From Desulfobulbaceae bacterium (GTDB taxonomy: Bacteria > Bacteroidota > Ignavibacteria > Kapaibacteriales > UBA2268): a DNA stretch of 64,000 bases. Under the pieces are notes generated by a model. It saw only the letters and a program-made list of their open reading frames with translations. It had not been told where the DNA came from and ran no database searches. The stretch is from assembly GCA_018335795.1 (NCBI GenBank), contig JAGXRP010000043.1, positions 17,137 to 81,136 of the forward strand, in the 5' to 3' direction. Shown in pieces: positions 46,576 to 54,959 of the stretch (the stretch's first letter is position 1; each line of letters opens with the position of its first letter). A program made the position numbers and the translations under genes.

Positions 46576-48012
46576 ATGAATCTAAGAAAAACAAAAATAG
46601 TTTGCACAATTGGTCCGGCATCTTCGGATATTAACATATTGGTCAAGATGATAGAAACCGGAATGGACGTCGCACGTCTGAATTTTTCGCATGGCACACA
46701 CGAACAGCACAGCGAATTGATTCAAACAATTCGCCAAGCTTCGGAAATTGCAGGCAAAAAGATTGCAATTCTCCAAGATTTGCAAGGTCCGAAAATTAGA
46801 ACGGAGCAAGTCGAAAATGGCTGCGTGATTCTCAAAGACGGTGATGAATTCATCATAACTACCGAAAATATCGGTTTAGGGAACTCGCAAAAAGTTTCCA
46901 CATCTTACAAAGATTTACCCACGGACCTCCACAAAGGTGCAACACTATTGCTTGATGATGGCTATTTGATTCTGAAAGTCAATTCAATTAATGGAAACAA
47001 TGTCTCCACAACAATTGTCAAAGGTGGCGAACTCAAGAATAATAAAGGAATTATTGCTCCGGGGATTTCATTTTCAGCACCTTCGCTCAGCGAGAAAGAT
47101 TTAGAAGATTTGAAATTCGGACTGAGCAGTGATATTGACGTAGTGGCTCTTTCTTTTGTACGCTCAGTTAGAGATATACTCGAATTGAAAACTACGATGA
47201 AAATATTTGGCAGAATTGTACCGATTATCGCCAAAATTGAGCGTCCCGATGCTGTTTTGGATATTGATAATATCATAGCTGAAGTTGATGCGATTATGGT
47301 TGCGCGTGGCGATTTGGGTCTCGAGATGCTGCCCGAACAAGTACCGATAATTCAAAAAGAGTTAATCAGGAAATGCAATCATTATGGCAAACCAGTTATT
47401 ACAGCTACTCAAATGCTCGAATCTATGATTAAAAACCCGCGACCATCGAGAGCCGAAGCAAGTGATGTTGCCAATGCTGTTATTGACGGTACGGATTGTG
47501 TCATGCTTAGTGGCGAAACAAGCGTCGGCAGATACCCAATCGAAGCTATTGATTATATGAGTAAAATAATTAAAAATGTTGAAAGCAAATATTATAAAAA
47601 GGAAAATGGCTACCATATATTCGAGGCATATACAACCGATATGTCCGATTCATTGGGCAAAGCCGCATGTATAATAGCTGACGAAATCAATGCCGTAGCA
47701 ATTGTCACATTTACAAGTTCGACCACGACAGCCAAAAACGTAGCCAAATACAGACCAAGAGTGCCAATAATAGGACTCACAGACAATTTGCACGTTCACC
47801 GAAGACTCAACTTTGTATGGGGCGTTAGCTCAGTATTAGTCCAAGAAGTGGAAAATGAGATGCTCATACCTGATTCTTATATCGAAGATTTGCTCAAACT
47901 CGATTTTATCAAACCCGATGACAATCTTGTGTTCGTTTCAGGATTATCACGCGGCAACATCCGCGAACAAAACATGATAAAAATATACAAGGTACCGAAC
48001 AACGATTATTGA
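46576..48012 (+). CDS. pyk: Pyruvate kinase
   Basis: Final ATP-making step of glycolysis, phosphoenolpyruvate to pyruvate. The 478 residues contain RKTKIVCTIGPASS, DVARLNFSHGTHEQH, LQDLQGPKIRT, the catalytic Lys in IAKIERPDAV, IMVARGDLGLEM, the signature TATQMLESMIKNPRPSRAEA, SDVANAVIDGTDCVMLSGET and a C-terminal allosteric domain (AIVTFTSSTTTAKNVAKYRP). ATG 46576 follows the PLP-enzyme gene by only 2 nt, so they form an operon with likely translational coupling. maeB at 34.8 kb also makes pyruvate. A convergent gene ends 33 nt after the stop. Confidence 0.97.
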   Translation: MNLRKTKIVCTIGPASSDINILVKMIETGMDVARLNFSHGTHEQHSELIQTIRQASEIAGKKIAILQDLQGPKIRTEQVENGCVILKDGDEFIITTENIGLGNSQKVSTSYKDLPTDLHKGATLLLDDGYLILKVNSINGNNVSTTIVKGGELKNNKGIIAPGISFSAPSLSEKDLEDLKFGLSSDIDVVALSFVRSVRDILELKTTMKIFGRIVPIIAKIERPDAVLDIDNIIAEVDAIMVARGDLGLEMLPEQVPIIQKELIRKCNHYGKPVITATQMLESMIKNPRPSRAEASDVANAVIDGTDCVMLSGETSVGRYPIEAIDYMSKIIKNVESKYYKKENGYHIFEAYTTDMSDSLGKAACIIADEINAVAIVTFTSSTTTAKNVAKYRPRVPIIGLTDNLHVHRRLNFVWGVSSVLVQEVENEMLIPDSYIEDLLKLDFIKPDDNLVFVSGLSRGNIREQNMIKIYKVPNNDY

Positions 48013-48045
48013 TAGATTTGAACAGCCTAAAGTATAGAACAAATT

Positions 48046-48558
48046 CTAATTCTTAAAATATGTCCGTACCAAATCTTCGCTTTCTTTGACGTAGCGAACA
48101 GACAGCCCGCGGTTTTTGCCGATTTCGATTAGAGGTATCGGCACAAATGGGGTGATTAGCTCGAGTATTTTCCCTTTTTCTAAGGTATTCATTTTGGCTA
48201 TCACGTCGTGCATTGGGTGTTCGCCTGTTGCAATGATTGGACGTGCATCAAAGCTTTCCTGAATTGCATCTGCGCTAATTTCAAATTCATCAAATTGCAT
48301 GGCTTTTCCTTCTTTTATTTCAATAATATCTTCTATTCCTGCTTTTTTTCGCAGTCTGTTGATTACTTGGCTTATTTCCAATCCTGCTATTCGAGCGGCT
48401 TGCTCCAAAGTAGCCACTTTCGCAACAGTTTTGCGAAGTATTGGATTTTTCAATTTCACAAATTCGGGAGCAATTGATATAAGTTCATCCTCAAGTTCGG
48501 GAAAATTATCCAATAGCTCGGCGACTTTGGTTTTGGGTGTTATAGTGTGTTTCGACAT
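48046..48558 (-). CDS. DUF1858 + DUF2249 domain protein
   Basis: A 170-residue soluble protein with two small domains. The N-terminal DUF1858-like helical part (residues 5-70) has ITPKTKVAELLDNFPELEDE and LEQAARIAGLEISQVINRLR. The C-terminal DUF2249/TusA-like part (100-170) has DARPIIATGEHPMHDVIAKM, then LEKGKILELITPFVPIPLIE. This pair of domains is commonly found next to DUF438/hemerythrin proteins in anaerobes and denitrifiers, where a role in nitric-oxide or oxygen response and iron-sulfur or heme repair is suspected but not settled. It shares base 48558 with the start/stop junction of the DUF438 gene upstream, so they are co-translated. Confidence 0.78.
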   Translation of the reverse strand: MSKHTITPKTKVAELLDNFPELEDELISIAPEFVKLKNPILRKTVAKVATLEQAARIAGLEISQVINRLRKKAGIEDIIEIKEGKAMQFDEFEISADAIQESFDARPIIATGEHPMHDVIAKMNTLEKGKILELITPFVPIPLIEIGKNRGLSVRYVKESEDLVRTYFKN

Positions 48559-49793
48559 TACTTTTTATCTCCATAGCTTAACAAACGTTGTTCGCCCTCT
48601 AATTGGCGGTGTGTTGTAAGGTCTTGAGTAACTTCGAGAGTACCGAGATATTCTCCATTTTTGTCGCGAACGGCATAATATTCGATGAAAACGAATTTGC
48701 CTTGGAAATTAATCCAGAACGCAGTTTTATCTTCACGTCCTGAACGGAAATCTTCGATAATTTTGTCAACTATGTGCATGCTCGATGGGGGATGGCACAA
48801 TCGCACATCGCGGAGTAAAATCGCGCGGCTTCGGTCGAAAACTCTATCTTTGCCCTCGGAAAAGAATTTGACTTTATCGTCTTTGTCCACAAATGTAATA
48901 TCAACGGGTAGTGTGCTCAAGATGCCCAACATTTCTTCGTAATTCAATCTGCCTGTAGGGAAATTGATGAAATCATCTTTTACATTTTCGGGTTTTTCTG
49001 TGTTTATCGAGACTTTCGGTTTCCATTCAATTTTTGGGTCGTAAAGGCAATAACCGTATTCGCCTGTTTGTTGGTAAATTTCGTACCAATCAATTTCAGT
49101 CAATTTGTCCAAAGTCATTGGCAACAGGATTTTTTCCTCTTTCACAATCATATCAAGAATTGCAAATAGGGCAGGCTCAATCAGCGTTTTATTAATTATC
49201 GCGAAATCTCCTGCGTCGTCGAGCACATCGAGCGAATCTAAAATTCCTTTGAGTTGCTCACGAATTTCGTCGTGCTTGCCCCACATTACTTTTGGTGGTG
49301 CTGTGATGCCAATTTTTTCGAGATAGGGGAATATCAAAAATTCTTTGCGTTTGTAGTGTTTGTCTATGTCCATAAGAGTATTGAAGTTGCCTTTCAAAGC
49401 CATCATTTGCTTCTTCAAATCATCAACGCCTATTTCTGGAGCGATTTCAGCTATTTGCTTACGGATTTCGGAGATTAATTTCTCAATTTCTCGATTTTCC
49501 TTTTTCATGGTGTCAACGGGATGCCCGGGCAAAACAATTTTTACAGCCGAAAGGTCAATTCTGCCCTGCAGTACGAAGCTGTGTATATCGCAAAGCTTCT
49601 GAATTTCATCTACGGGCAATCCTTCTGCTACGAGTTCTTGCTCAACTTCGACGACTTCGCCGTATGGGATATTGGTCAAAGATGCTTCCAATTCGGAACG
49701 AACTTGTTCGGGATTGTCGCCCTTGTGTAGTTTTAAAATCAGCTCTTTTAGAATGCTTTTACGATTTTCAGAATTATTGATTAACTCACTCAT
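48558..49793 (-). CDS. DUF438 / hemerythrin / PAS protein
   Basis: A 411-residue cytosolic protein. The N-terminal DUF438 domain (about 10-85) has LKLHKGDNPEQVRSELEAS and LCDIHSFVLQGRID. A hemerythrin-like helical bundle (about 90-235) has the probable metal ligands in LPGHPVDTMKKENREI, MDIDKHYKRKEFLIFPYLEK, WGKHDEI and KEEKILLPM, fitting a non-heme di-iron site. A C-terminal PAS domain (about 285-395) has ILSTLPVDITFVDKDDKVKF, VRLCHPP and VFIEYYAVRDKNGEYLGTLE. The combination suggests sensing of O2 or NO. It is the first gene of a two-gene operon with the DUF1858/DUF2249 protein (1-nt overlap). Confidence 0.85.
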   Translation of the reverse strand: MSELINNSENRKSILKELILKLHKGDNPEQVRSELEASLTNIPYGEVVEVEQELVAEGLPVDEIQKLCDIHSFVLQGRIDLSAVKIVLPGHPVDTMKKENREIEKLISEIRKQIAEIAPEIGVDDLKKQMMALKGNFNTLMDIDKHYKRKEFLIFPYLEKIGITAPPKVMWGKHDEIREQLKGILDSLDVLDDAGDFAIINKTLIEPALFAILDMIVKEEKILLPMTLDKLTEIDWYEIYQQTGEYGYCLYDPKIEWKPKVSINTEKPENVKDDFINFPTGRLNYEEMLGILSTLPVDITFVDKDDKVKFFSEGKDRVFDRSRAILLRDVRLCHPPSSMHIVDKIIEDFRSGREDKTAFWINFQGKFVFIEYYAVRDKNGEYLGTLEVTQDLTTHRQLEGEQRLLSYGDKK

Positions 49794-49974
49794 TTCATCT
49801 CCCTTGTTATATATTTTGTATAATTTGACTCAACTTTTTATATCAGACTATTTATTCCGATTTATATTTTATCAACTCGTATAAATTTTGGTAAAGATTA
49901 AAAATTATTTTTTACTCATAAGTAAATGTACTTATATATCAATGCTTTAATAGAGCGATATTGCATGTAGTATT

Positions 49975-50166
49975 ATGAACAATAGCAAGAAAACATATCA
50001 CAACACAATTGACGAACAAACTGAATCATATTCGGAACGAAAAGTCGTTGTCGAAAAAAGCATCATCAAACTTGGCGACTTCTACTACGATAAGCACGGT
50101 CTGATAAGAATTTTCAGTCAAACCACCAACAACAAAAGTGGCATTGTTTTCAACCAAAAAGTATAA
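49975..50166 (+). CDS. Small hypothetical protein
   Basis: A 63-residue reading frame from ATG 49975. It is charged, without a signal peptide, and the end looks beta-rich (IIKLGDFYYDKHGLIRIF, SGIVFNQKV). It is divergent from the DUF438 gene and about 100 bp before the Asp-box protein gene. There is no competing frame and its composition is protein-like, but no family is recognised; it may be a chance ORF. Confidence 0.4.
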   Translation: MNNSKKTYHNTIDEQTESYSERKVVVEKSIIKLGDFYYDKHGLIRIFSQTTNNKSGIVFNQKV

Positions 50167-50266
50167 AAATTTGTAACCAAATCAATCGTTATGGTTTATA
50201 GTATTATAGATTGATTCAAATTTGTTAAATTTGTATTGGTAAATTATAAACATTTAGGTATTTGAA

Positions 50267-53200
50267 ATGAAATTAAGATTATTACTTTTTGCTTTGGCTG
50301 TTCTCCCTATGTTCATAGTTGATGCTTCTTCTCAGATTGGCAGAGACTATGTACCTTATTTTATTGATAGCGAGTATCTACACAATTATCCCCAATTTAA
50401 AAATCTACCGCTATACCACAGATTAAGACATAATCCGGACCACCCGATTCCAAAGGATAATTACGTAGCTCCTGAAAAGTTTATGTCCGGTGAAGGATTT
50501 GAAATCGTAAATACATCTTCTATGTGGCGAAACGCTCAAACAGAAACATGGATAGCTGTTAATCCGCTTAACCCGCTCAACGTGATTGCGACAGCAAATG
50601 ATAACGAATATATCAGCGGACATGACGGATTCAGAATGTCTGCATTTGTTACTGATGATGGAGGTAAAACATGGAAACACAGCCCAACCCCCAGAAATTC
50701 CGGACAATGGATTACTCCAAAAGGAAGTCAAGCAACAATTTTTGACCCGGGTATTGCATTCGATTCTAAAGGTCACGCATATTATGTATATGGTTTTGCA
50801 AGCACGGAAGGCGGCGATGATGAAAACGGTGACAGACAAAATGGTGTTTTCGTTGTCAAATCAACAGACGGAGGCTCTACTTGGGATGCGATTAAAAACG
50901 GTACTCCAAATGGTATCAATGCAATAACATTTGATGCGTTTAGTGCTTCCGGTAACCCATTTCACGACAGATATTCAATAGCTTGTGACTTCAGTCCTAA
51001 TTCACCATATAAAGATAATGTTTATATATCATGGCGAGTATTCCGTGGAATCAATGGAATCGTGTTCTCTCGTTCAACCGATGGTGGCGAAAGTTTTTCT
51101 ACATATACAAAAATTGCTGATAATGGACAAGCGCCCGTGCCGGCAGTTGGACCAAATGGCGAAGTTTATTTGACTTGGATTGATAGAGGGGCAAATAACT
51201 TAGCTTATGCTATGTTTGCTCGTTCTACAAATGGAGGTCAATCGTTTTCATCACCGATTGAAGCCCAAAGAGTAACGAGTATCGGAAATCTTAACGCTTC
51301 AAATGGAAGATACGAGTTGAACGACAAAGGAAACATGAGAGTTTCTTCTCCACCGCAAATTGCAGTTGATATTTCAAATTCAACTAATAAGGGCAATATT
51401 TATATCGTTCAATCAGGACGTGAAGCAGTTAGCGGTAATTATGGTATATATTTGTCTAAATCAACAAATAGTGGAAGTTCATGGCAAAAAAATATTAGAA
51501 TTGATAATTCGCAAATTCGTAATGATATGTATTTCCCGAGTATTTCTTGCGACCCGGTGACGGGAATGATTGCTGTATTGTATTATTCTTCGCAAGACCA
51601 TCCATCGAATAAGCTGGTTGATGCTTACGTCGCTATTTCTATGAACGGTGGCGATACTTGGCGCCATATAAAGGTTTCGCCTTTCTCTCATTCATTTGAG
51701 AATCCAAACAGCGTGTTTGGACAAGGACCTACTGGTGGAGTTTATTGGGGAGATTATACAAGTATAAGTGTTTACAATAGCCGCATTTATCCATTGTTCT
51801 GGATGTCACCACATCCTAATGCACTTTTTTATTACAATGATATTTATACAGCATTGCTTTCTCCTGCTCCCAAGCCACCAACAAATCCAACTACTGATGT
51901 AGTTATAGAACCAAATGTGGCTGTTAAAATTAATTGGGTCAATCCAACACATAATTTATTAGGTGATCCCTTAACAGAATTCAAAATTAACATTTATCGT
52001 GATGGTGTAAAAATAGGCGAAATTCCAAAGTCTCAAGCGGCTTCTTTTATAGATAATGGTGTCGTTTCGGGGGTTAATTATTCATATAGTTTGCAAACTG
52101 AAACGCCAAATGGGCTTACGAGTACTTTGACTTACATTTCGGCTATTGCCGGCGGTAATCCGAAACCAATGCCTCCAACTAATATTTCTTGGCGACCAAA
52201 CACAGATGGAATCATACTTTCATGGCGTAACCCTTCTACTAATATTGATGGTAATGACTTGAATGACAAACTCAAATTTGTAGTTCTTGATTATAACTCC
52301 GAAGCAGTTTTAGGTACTTTTGAAGATAATCTTGCTGCAGGACAAATTTCTACAGCCTTACTCAATATACCAACAGAAAAATATTACAAATTACGATTTA
52401 AAGCTATTGCCGTTCGTGGTTCAATAGAAACATCAAGTGATTATTCACAAGAATTTATGTTGGCATACTCCGGCACTCCTCTCAATGATTTATCTGAAAA
52501 TTTCGACAATGCAAGTTCTCTTACACCTCATTATAAAGAAGGTACTTGGGGTGTGACTACTACAAAAGCATCGAGTCCTCCAAATTCTTTTACCGATTCA
52601 CCTTCCGGTAACTATTTATCAAAAAGAGATGATAACCTTTTGTTTGCTCCTGTTGTAATCCAATCAGGCAAATCTACTTTCTCGTTTGAGCACATAGCCT
52701 TGATTGATTCAGCGTTCCAAACTATTGATGATGTTTTTTGGTATGATGTCGGAGCAGTTTCTTGGACAAATGATTTCGGAAAGACTTGGAATTATTACCA
52801 TTTTTGGAATGCAGCAAGTTCACCGAATTTTATTTTGAATGATTTGGCTAATAGCCAATGGGAAAGGGTTGCCAAAGACATGAGTCAATATATTGGTGAC
52901 ACAATTATTTTCAGATTTACAATGATTTCTAATAACTTCCGCGAAGCTGACGGTTGGTATATTGACAATATCGAGTTAAACGATAGCCCTGCCGGAGTTG
53001 AAAACGACATAATCACTCAATCGAGAATTTTCACATTCCCCAATCCGGTAAGTGACAATTCGCAATTGCAAATTGATTTGACTCGTTCAGCTAATATTAA
53101 CGTTTCACTTTATAATTCGCTCGGTATCAAAATCATGGATTTAACCGACGAGTATGCAACGCAAGGTCGCAAAATCATGAAATATGACCTATCGAGCATT

Positions 53201-53275
53201 AATTCCGGTTTATATTTCTATCGTATAAATATGGACGGAATCACTAAAACAATTCCGATTTCAATTGTAAGATAA
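50267..53275 (+). CDS. T9SS-exported Asp-box (BNR) repeat protein
   Basis: A 1002-residue secreted protein. After a signal peptide (LLLFALAVLPMFIVDASS) comes a beta-propeller-like region with at least six Asp boxes (DDGGKTWK, STDGGSTWD, STDGGESFS, STNGGQSFS, STNSGSSWQ, MNGGDTWR; residues about 130-480) and acidic loops. Two fibronectin-III-like domains (about 530-730; PKPPTNPTTDV, PMPPTNISWRPNTDG) follow, then a MAM/carbohydrate-binding-like jelly roll (WYIDNIELND) and a type A T9SS sorting domain (FTFPNPVSDNSQLQI ... NSGLYFYRINMDG ... PISIVR). Sialidase-like folding does not prove glycosidase activity; the catalytic RIP/Arg triad is not evident. Glycan binding at the cell surface is inferred. 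Monocistronic, with a terminator at 53300. Confidence 0.88.
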   Translation: MKLRLLLFALAVLPMFIVDASSQIGRDYVPYFIDSEYLHNYPQFKNLPLYHRLRHNPDHPIPKDNYVAPEKFMSGEGFEIVNTSSMWRNAQTETWIAVNPLNPLNVIATANDNEYISGHDGFRMSAFVTDDGGKTWKHSPTPRNSGQWITPKGSQATIFDPGIAFDSKGHAYYVYGFASTEGGDDENGDRQNGVFVVKSTDGGSTWDAIKNGTPNGINAITFDAFSASGNPFHDRYSIACDFSPNSPYKDNVYISWRVFRGINGIVFSRSTDGGESFSTYTKIADNGQAPVPAVGPNGEVYLTWIDRGANNLAYAMFARSTNGGQSFSSPIEAQRVTSIGNLNASNGRYELNDKGNMRVSSPPQIAVDISNSTNKGNIYIVQSGREAVSGNYGIYLSKSTNSGSSWQKNIRIDNSQIRNDMYFPSISCDPVTGMIAVLYYSSQDHPSNKLVDAYVAISMNGGDTWRHIKVSPFSHSFENPNSVFGQGPTGGVYWGDYTSISVYNSRIYPLFWMSPHPNALFYYNDIYTALLSPAPKPPTNPTTDVVIEPNVAVKINWVNPTHNLLGDPLTEFKINIYRDGVKIGEIPKSQAASFIDNGVVSGVNYSYSLQTETPNGLTSTLTYISAIAGGNPKPMPPTNISWRPNTDGIILSWRNPSTNIDGNDLNDKLKFVVLDYNSEAVLGTFEDNLAAGQISTALLNIPTEKYYKLRFKAIAVRGSIETSSDYSQEFMLAYSGTPLNDLSENFDNASSLTPHYKEGTWGVTTTKASSPPNSFTDSPSGNYLSKRDDNLLFAPVVIQSGKSTFSFEHIALIDSAFQTIDDVFWYDVGAVSWTNDFGKTWNYYHFWNAASSPNFILNDLANSQWERVAKDMSQYIGDTIIFRFTMISNNFREADGWYIDNIELNDSPAGVENDIITQSRIFTFPNPVSDNSQLQIDLTRSANINVSLYNSLGIKIMDLTDEYATQGRKIMKYDLSSINSGLYFYRINMDGITKTIPISIVR

Positions 53276-53299
53276 GGACAAAATTATTGCTTTTTATAA

Positions 53300-53330
53300 T
53301 GGGATTTCAATAACCGAAATCCCATTTTTT
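53300..53330 (+). terminator. Terminator of the Asp-box protein gene
   Basis: A perfect 9-bp stem (53300-53308 with 53316-53324) with a 7-nt loop is followed by six T, 25 nt after the stop codon. Confidence 0.85.
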
Positions 53331-53387
53331 ATATACATAAAATACTGCCTTAAGCAATTGAAATATAAGAAATAAATAATATTAAAA

Positions 53388-53421
53388 AAACGGAGTTGCC
53401 CAATTGAGACAGCTCCGTTTT
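53388..53421 (-). terminator. Terminator of the gamma-family PLP gene, possibly bidirectional
   Basis: An 11-bp stem (53388-53398 with 53410-53420) is flanked by A-run and T-run, so on the minus strand it ends the gene at 53441 and on the plus strand it could back up the terminator at 53300. Confidence 0.75.
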
Positions 53422-53440
53422 TAATTATATTAATAATTGT

Positions 53441-54688
53441 TTAATTCATATTATCTGCGATTTGATGCGCTTTCATAAGTGAGTCTTCGTTTACTAAACC
53501 GACTTCTGCCAAACATTCTACCAATCGTTCAAAAGTTCGCCCGATTTCAAAATCTAAACCGAATGAGAAACGTATCAAACTGCCCGACATCCCAATTTCG
53601 TGTTGCATATCTTCCGGTATTTCCGATGATGTGCTATGGCTCGGCGAACTGAACAAAGTCTTATAAAAGCCCAGACTGACAGCAAAATAACCTACCAAAT
53701 TGTTTTGCATGAGCGGCAATAATTTGTTGGCAATTTCATCAGATTGGACATCAATTGTCACCATGCCACCCCATCCGAAACCCGGATTAAGGAAACGTCT
53801 CATCAGTTGATGTTGCGGATGTGAACGAAGCCCGGGATAGACAACTTTGATTCCGATACGCTCAAGTTGGCGTGCGATGAATGACGCATTTTTGGAATGT
53901 TGGTTCATTCGGACGTGCAAAGTGCGGAGATTTTTCAAAATGCTCGCTGCTCGCAAACTGTCCAATGTGGGACCAAGCAACATTATAGCACCGGAATTGA
54001 CATCTTTAAGGCTTGCAATGAAATCGTGGTCGGCGCAAACTGCTCCACCAACTGCATCGCTGGCGCCATTTATGAATTTAGTCAAACTATGCACTACAAT
54101 ATCTGCTCCGAGATTTTTGGGTGAAATTAGCATCGGAGTAAAAGTGTTGTCAACTACAAGTTTGCAGTCATGACGCAATGCAATTTCTTTCAGAGCCGGA
54201 ATATCAGCAAGCTCGAGCATTGGGTTGCTCATTGTTTCGCAATAAATAACCTTAGTATTCGGTGTTATTGCCGCTTCGACTTCGTCCGAATCCAAAATGT
54301 TTACAAATTTCGTATTGATTCCCAAGCGTGGGAAAAAGTTTTTCATCAAAGCAAATGTTCCGCCATATATTGTGCGACTGGAGACGATTTCGTCGCCCTG
54401 TTGGCAAATTTGCAACAATGTTGTGCTGATGGCGCCCATTCCACTTGCCGTGACGTGAGCCGATTCCGTATTTTCTAATAATGCCAATGCATCCGACAAA
54501 AATTTGTTCATCGGATTCATATGTCGAGAATATAAATAGCAACCTTCGATTTCTTGTTGGAAAATTTCTGCCATTTTCTCGGCGCTCATAAAGGTAAAGG
54601 TTGATGAATCAGTAATGGACGGATTGACGCCGCCGAATTCACCAAAAACAAGGTAATCTTGTATCCTACTTGCCGGTTTATCTTTCAT
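53441..54688 (-). CDS. Cys/Met-metabolism PLP enzyme (gamma-synthase / gamma-lyase family)
   Basis: A 415-residue fold-type I PLP enzyme. Motifs in order: LYSRHMNPMNKFLSDALALL (tetramer loop), ASGMGAISTTLLQ (PLP phosphate), RTIYGGTFALM (stacking Tyr), CETMSNPMLELADI, VVDNTFTPML (PLP Asp), the Schiff-base Lys in VVHSLTKFINGASDAVGG and SLRAASILKNLRTLHVRM, ending with SLIRFSFGLD. This family includes cystathionine gamma-synthase, O-acetylhomoserine sulfhydrylase and methionine gamma-lyase. The residue that picks among them cannot be assigned here; methionine gamma-lyase or a homocysteine-forming enzyme is likely. No other methionine gene is nearby. It is divergent from the TonB receptor, with 271 bp between starts. 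Confidence 0.88.
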   Translation of the reverse strand: MKDKPASRIQDYLVFGEFGGVNPSITDSSTFTFMSAEKMAEIFQQEIEGCYLYSRHMNPMNKFLSDALALLENTESAHVTASGMGAISTTLLQICQQGDEIVSSRTIYGGTFALMKNFFPRLGINTKFVNILDSDEVEAAITPNTKVIYCETMSNPMLELADIPALKEIALRHDCKLVVDNTFTPMLISPKNLGADIVVHSLTKFINGASDAVGGAVCADHDFIASLKDVNSGAIMLLGPTLDSLRAASILKNLRTLHVRMNQHSKNASFIARQLERIGIKVVYPGLRSHPQHQLMRRFLNPGFGWGGMVTIDVQSDEIANKLLPLMQNNLVGYFAVSLGFYKTLFSSPSHSTSSEIPEDMQHEIGMSGSLIRFSFGLDFEIGRTFERLVECLAEVGLVNEDSLMKAHQIADNMN

Positions 54689-54898
54689 ATTTGTATCCTG
54701 CTTTTAACAGTTGAATTAATAATTATTCAAAATTGCACAAAAATTTCCATATATGCAACAAAAATCGTAATGTTTTCGAGCAAATCTATCCTTTTTCAGA
54801 TAAAAATACCACAAAATGGGACCATTCTCCGTATTATTACTAAGCAACATTTTGGTTACAGAATTTCAAAATATTTCATATTTAGGAGCATACAACTT

Positions 54899-54906
54899 TA
54901 TATTTG
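54899..54906 (+). promoter_or_regulatory. Bacteroidota-type -7 element before the TonB receptor
   Basis: TATATTTG matches TAnnTTTG and lies 54 bp before ATG 54960. A TTTC at 54874-54877, 21 bp upstream, may be the -33 element. No Fur-box-like palindrome was seen around it. Confidence 0.55.
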
Positions 54907-54959
54907 TATGCAACTGATATGCAATTTTGTTTAAAGTAACTATTTAATAAGGTGTACAA

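Noticed and set aside
50267..53275. Active sialidase
   Set aside because: Asp boxes are present, but the arginine triad and other catalytic residues of sialidases are not evident; Asp boxes also occur in non-enzymatic propellers.
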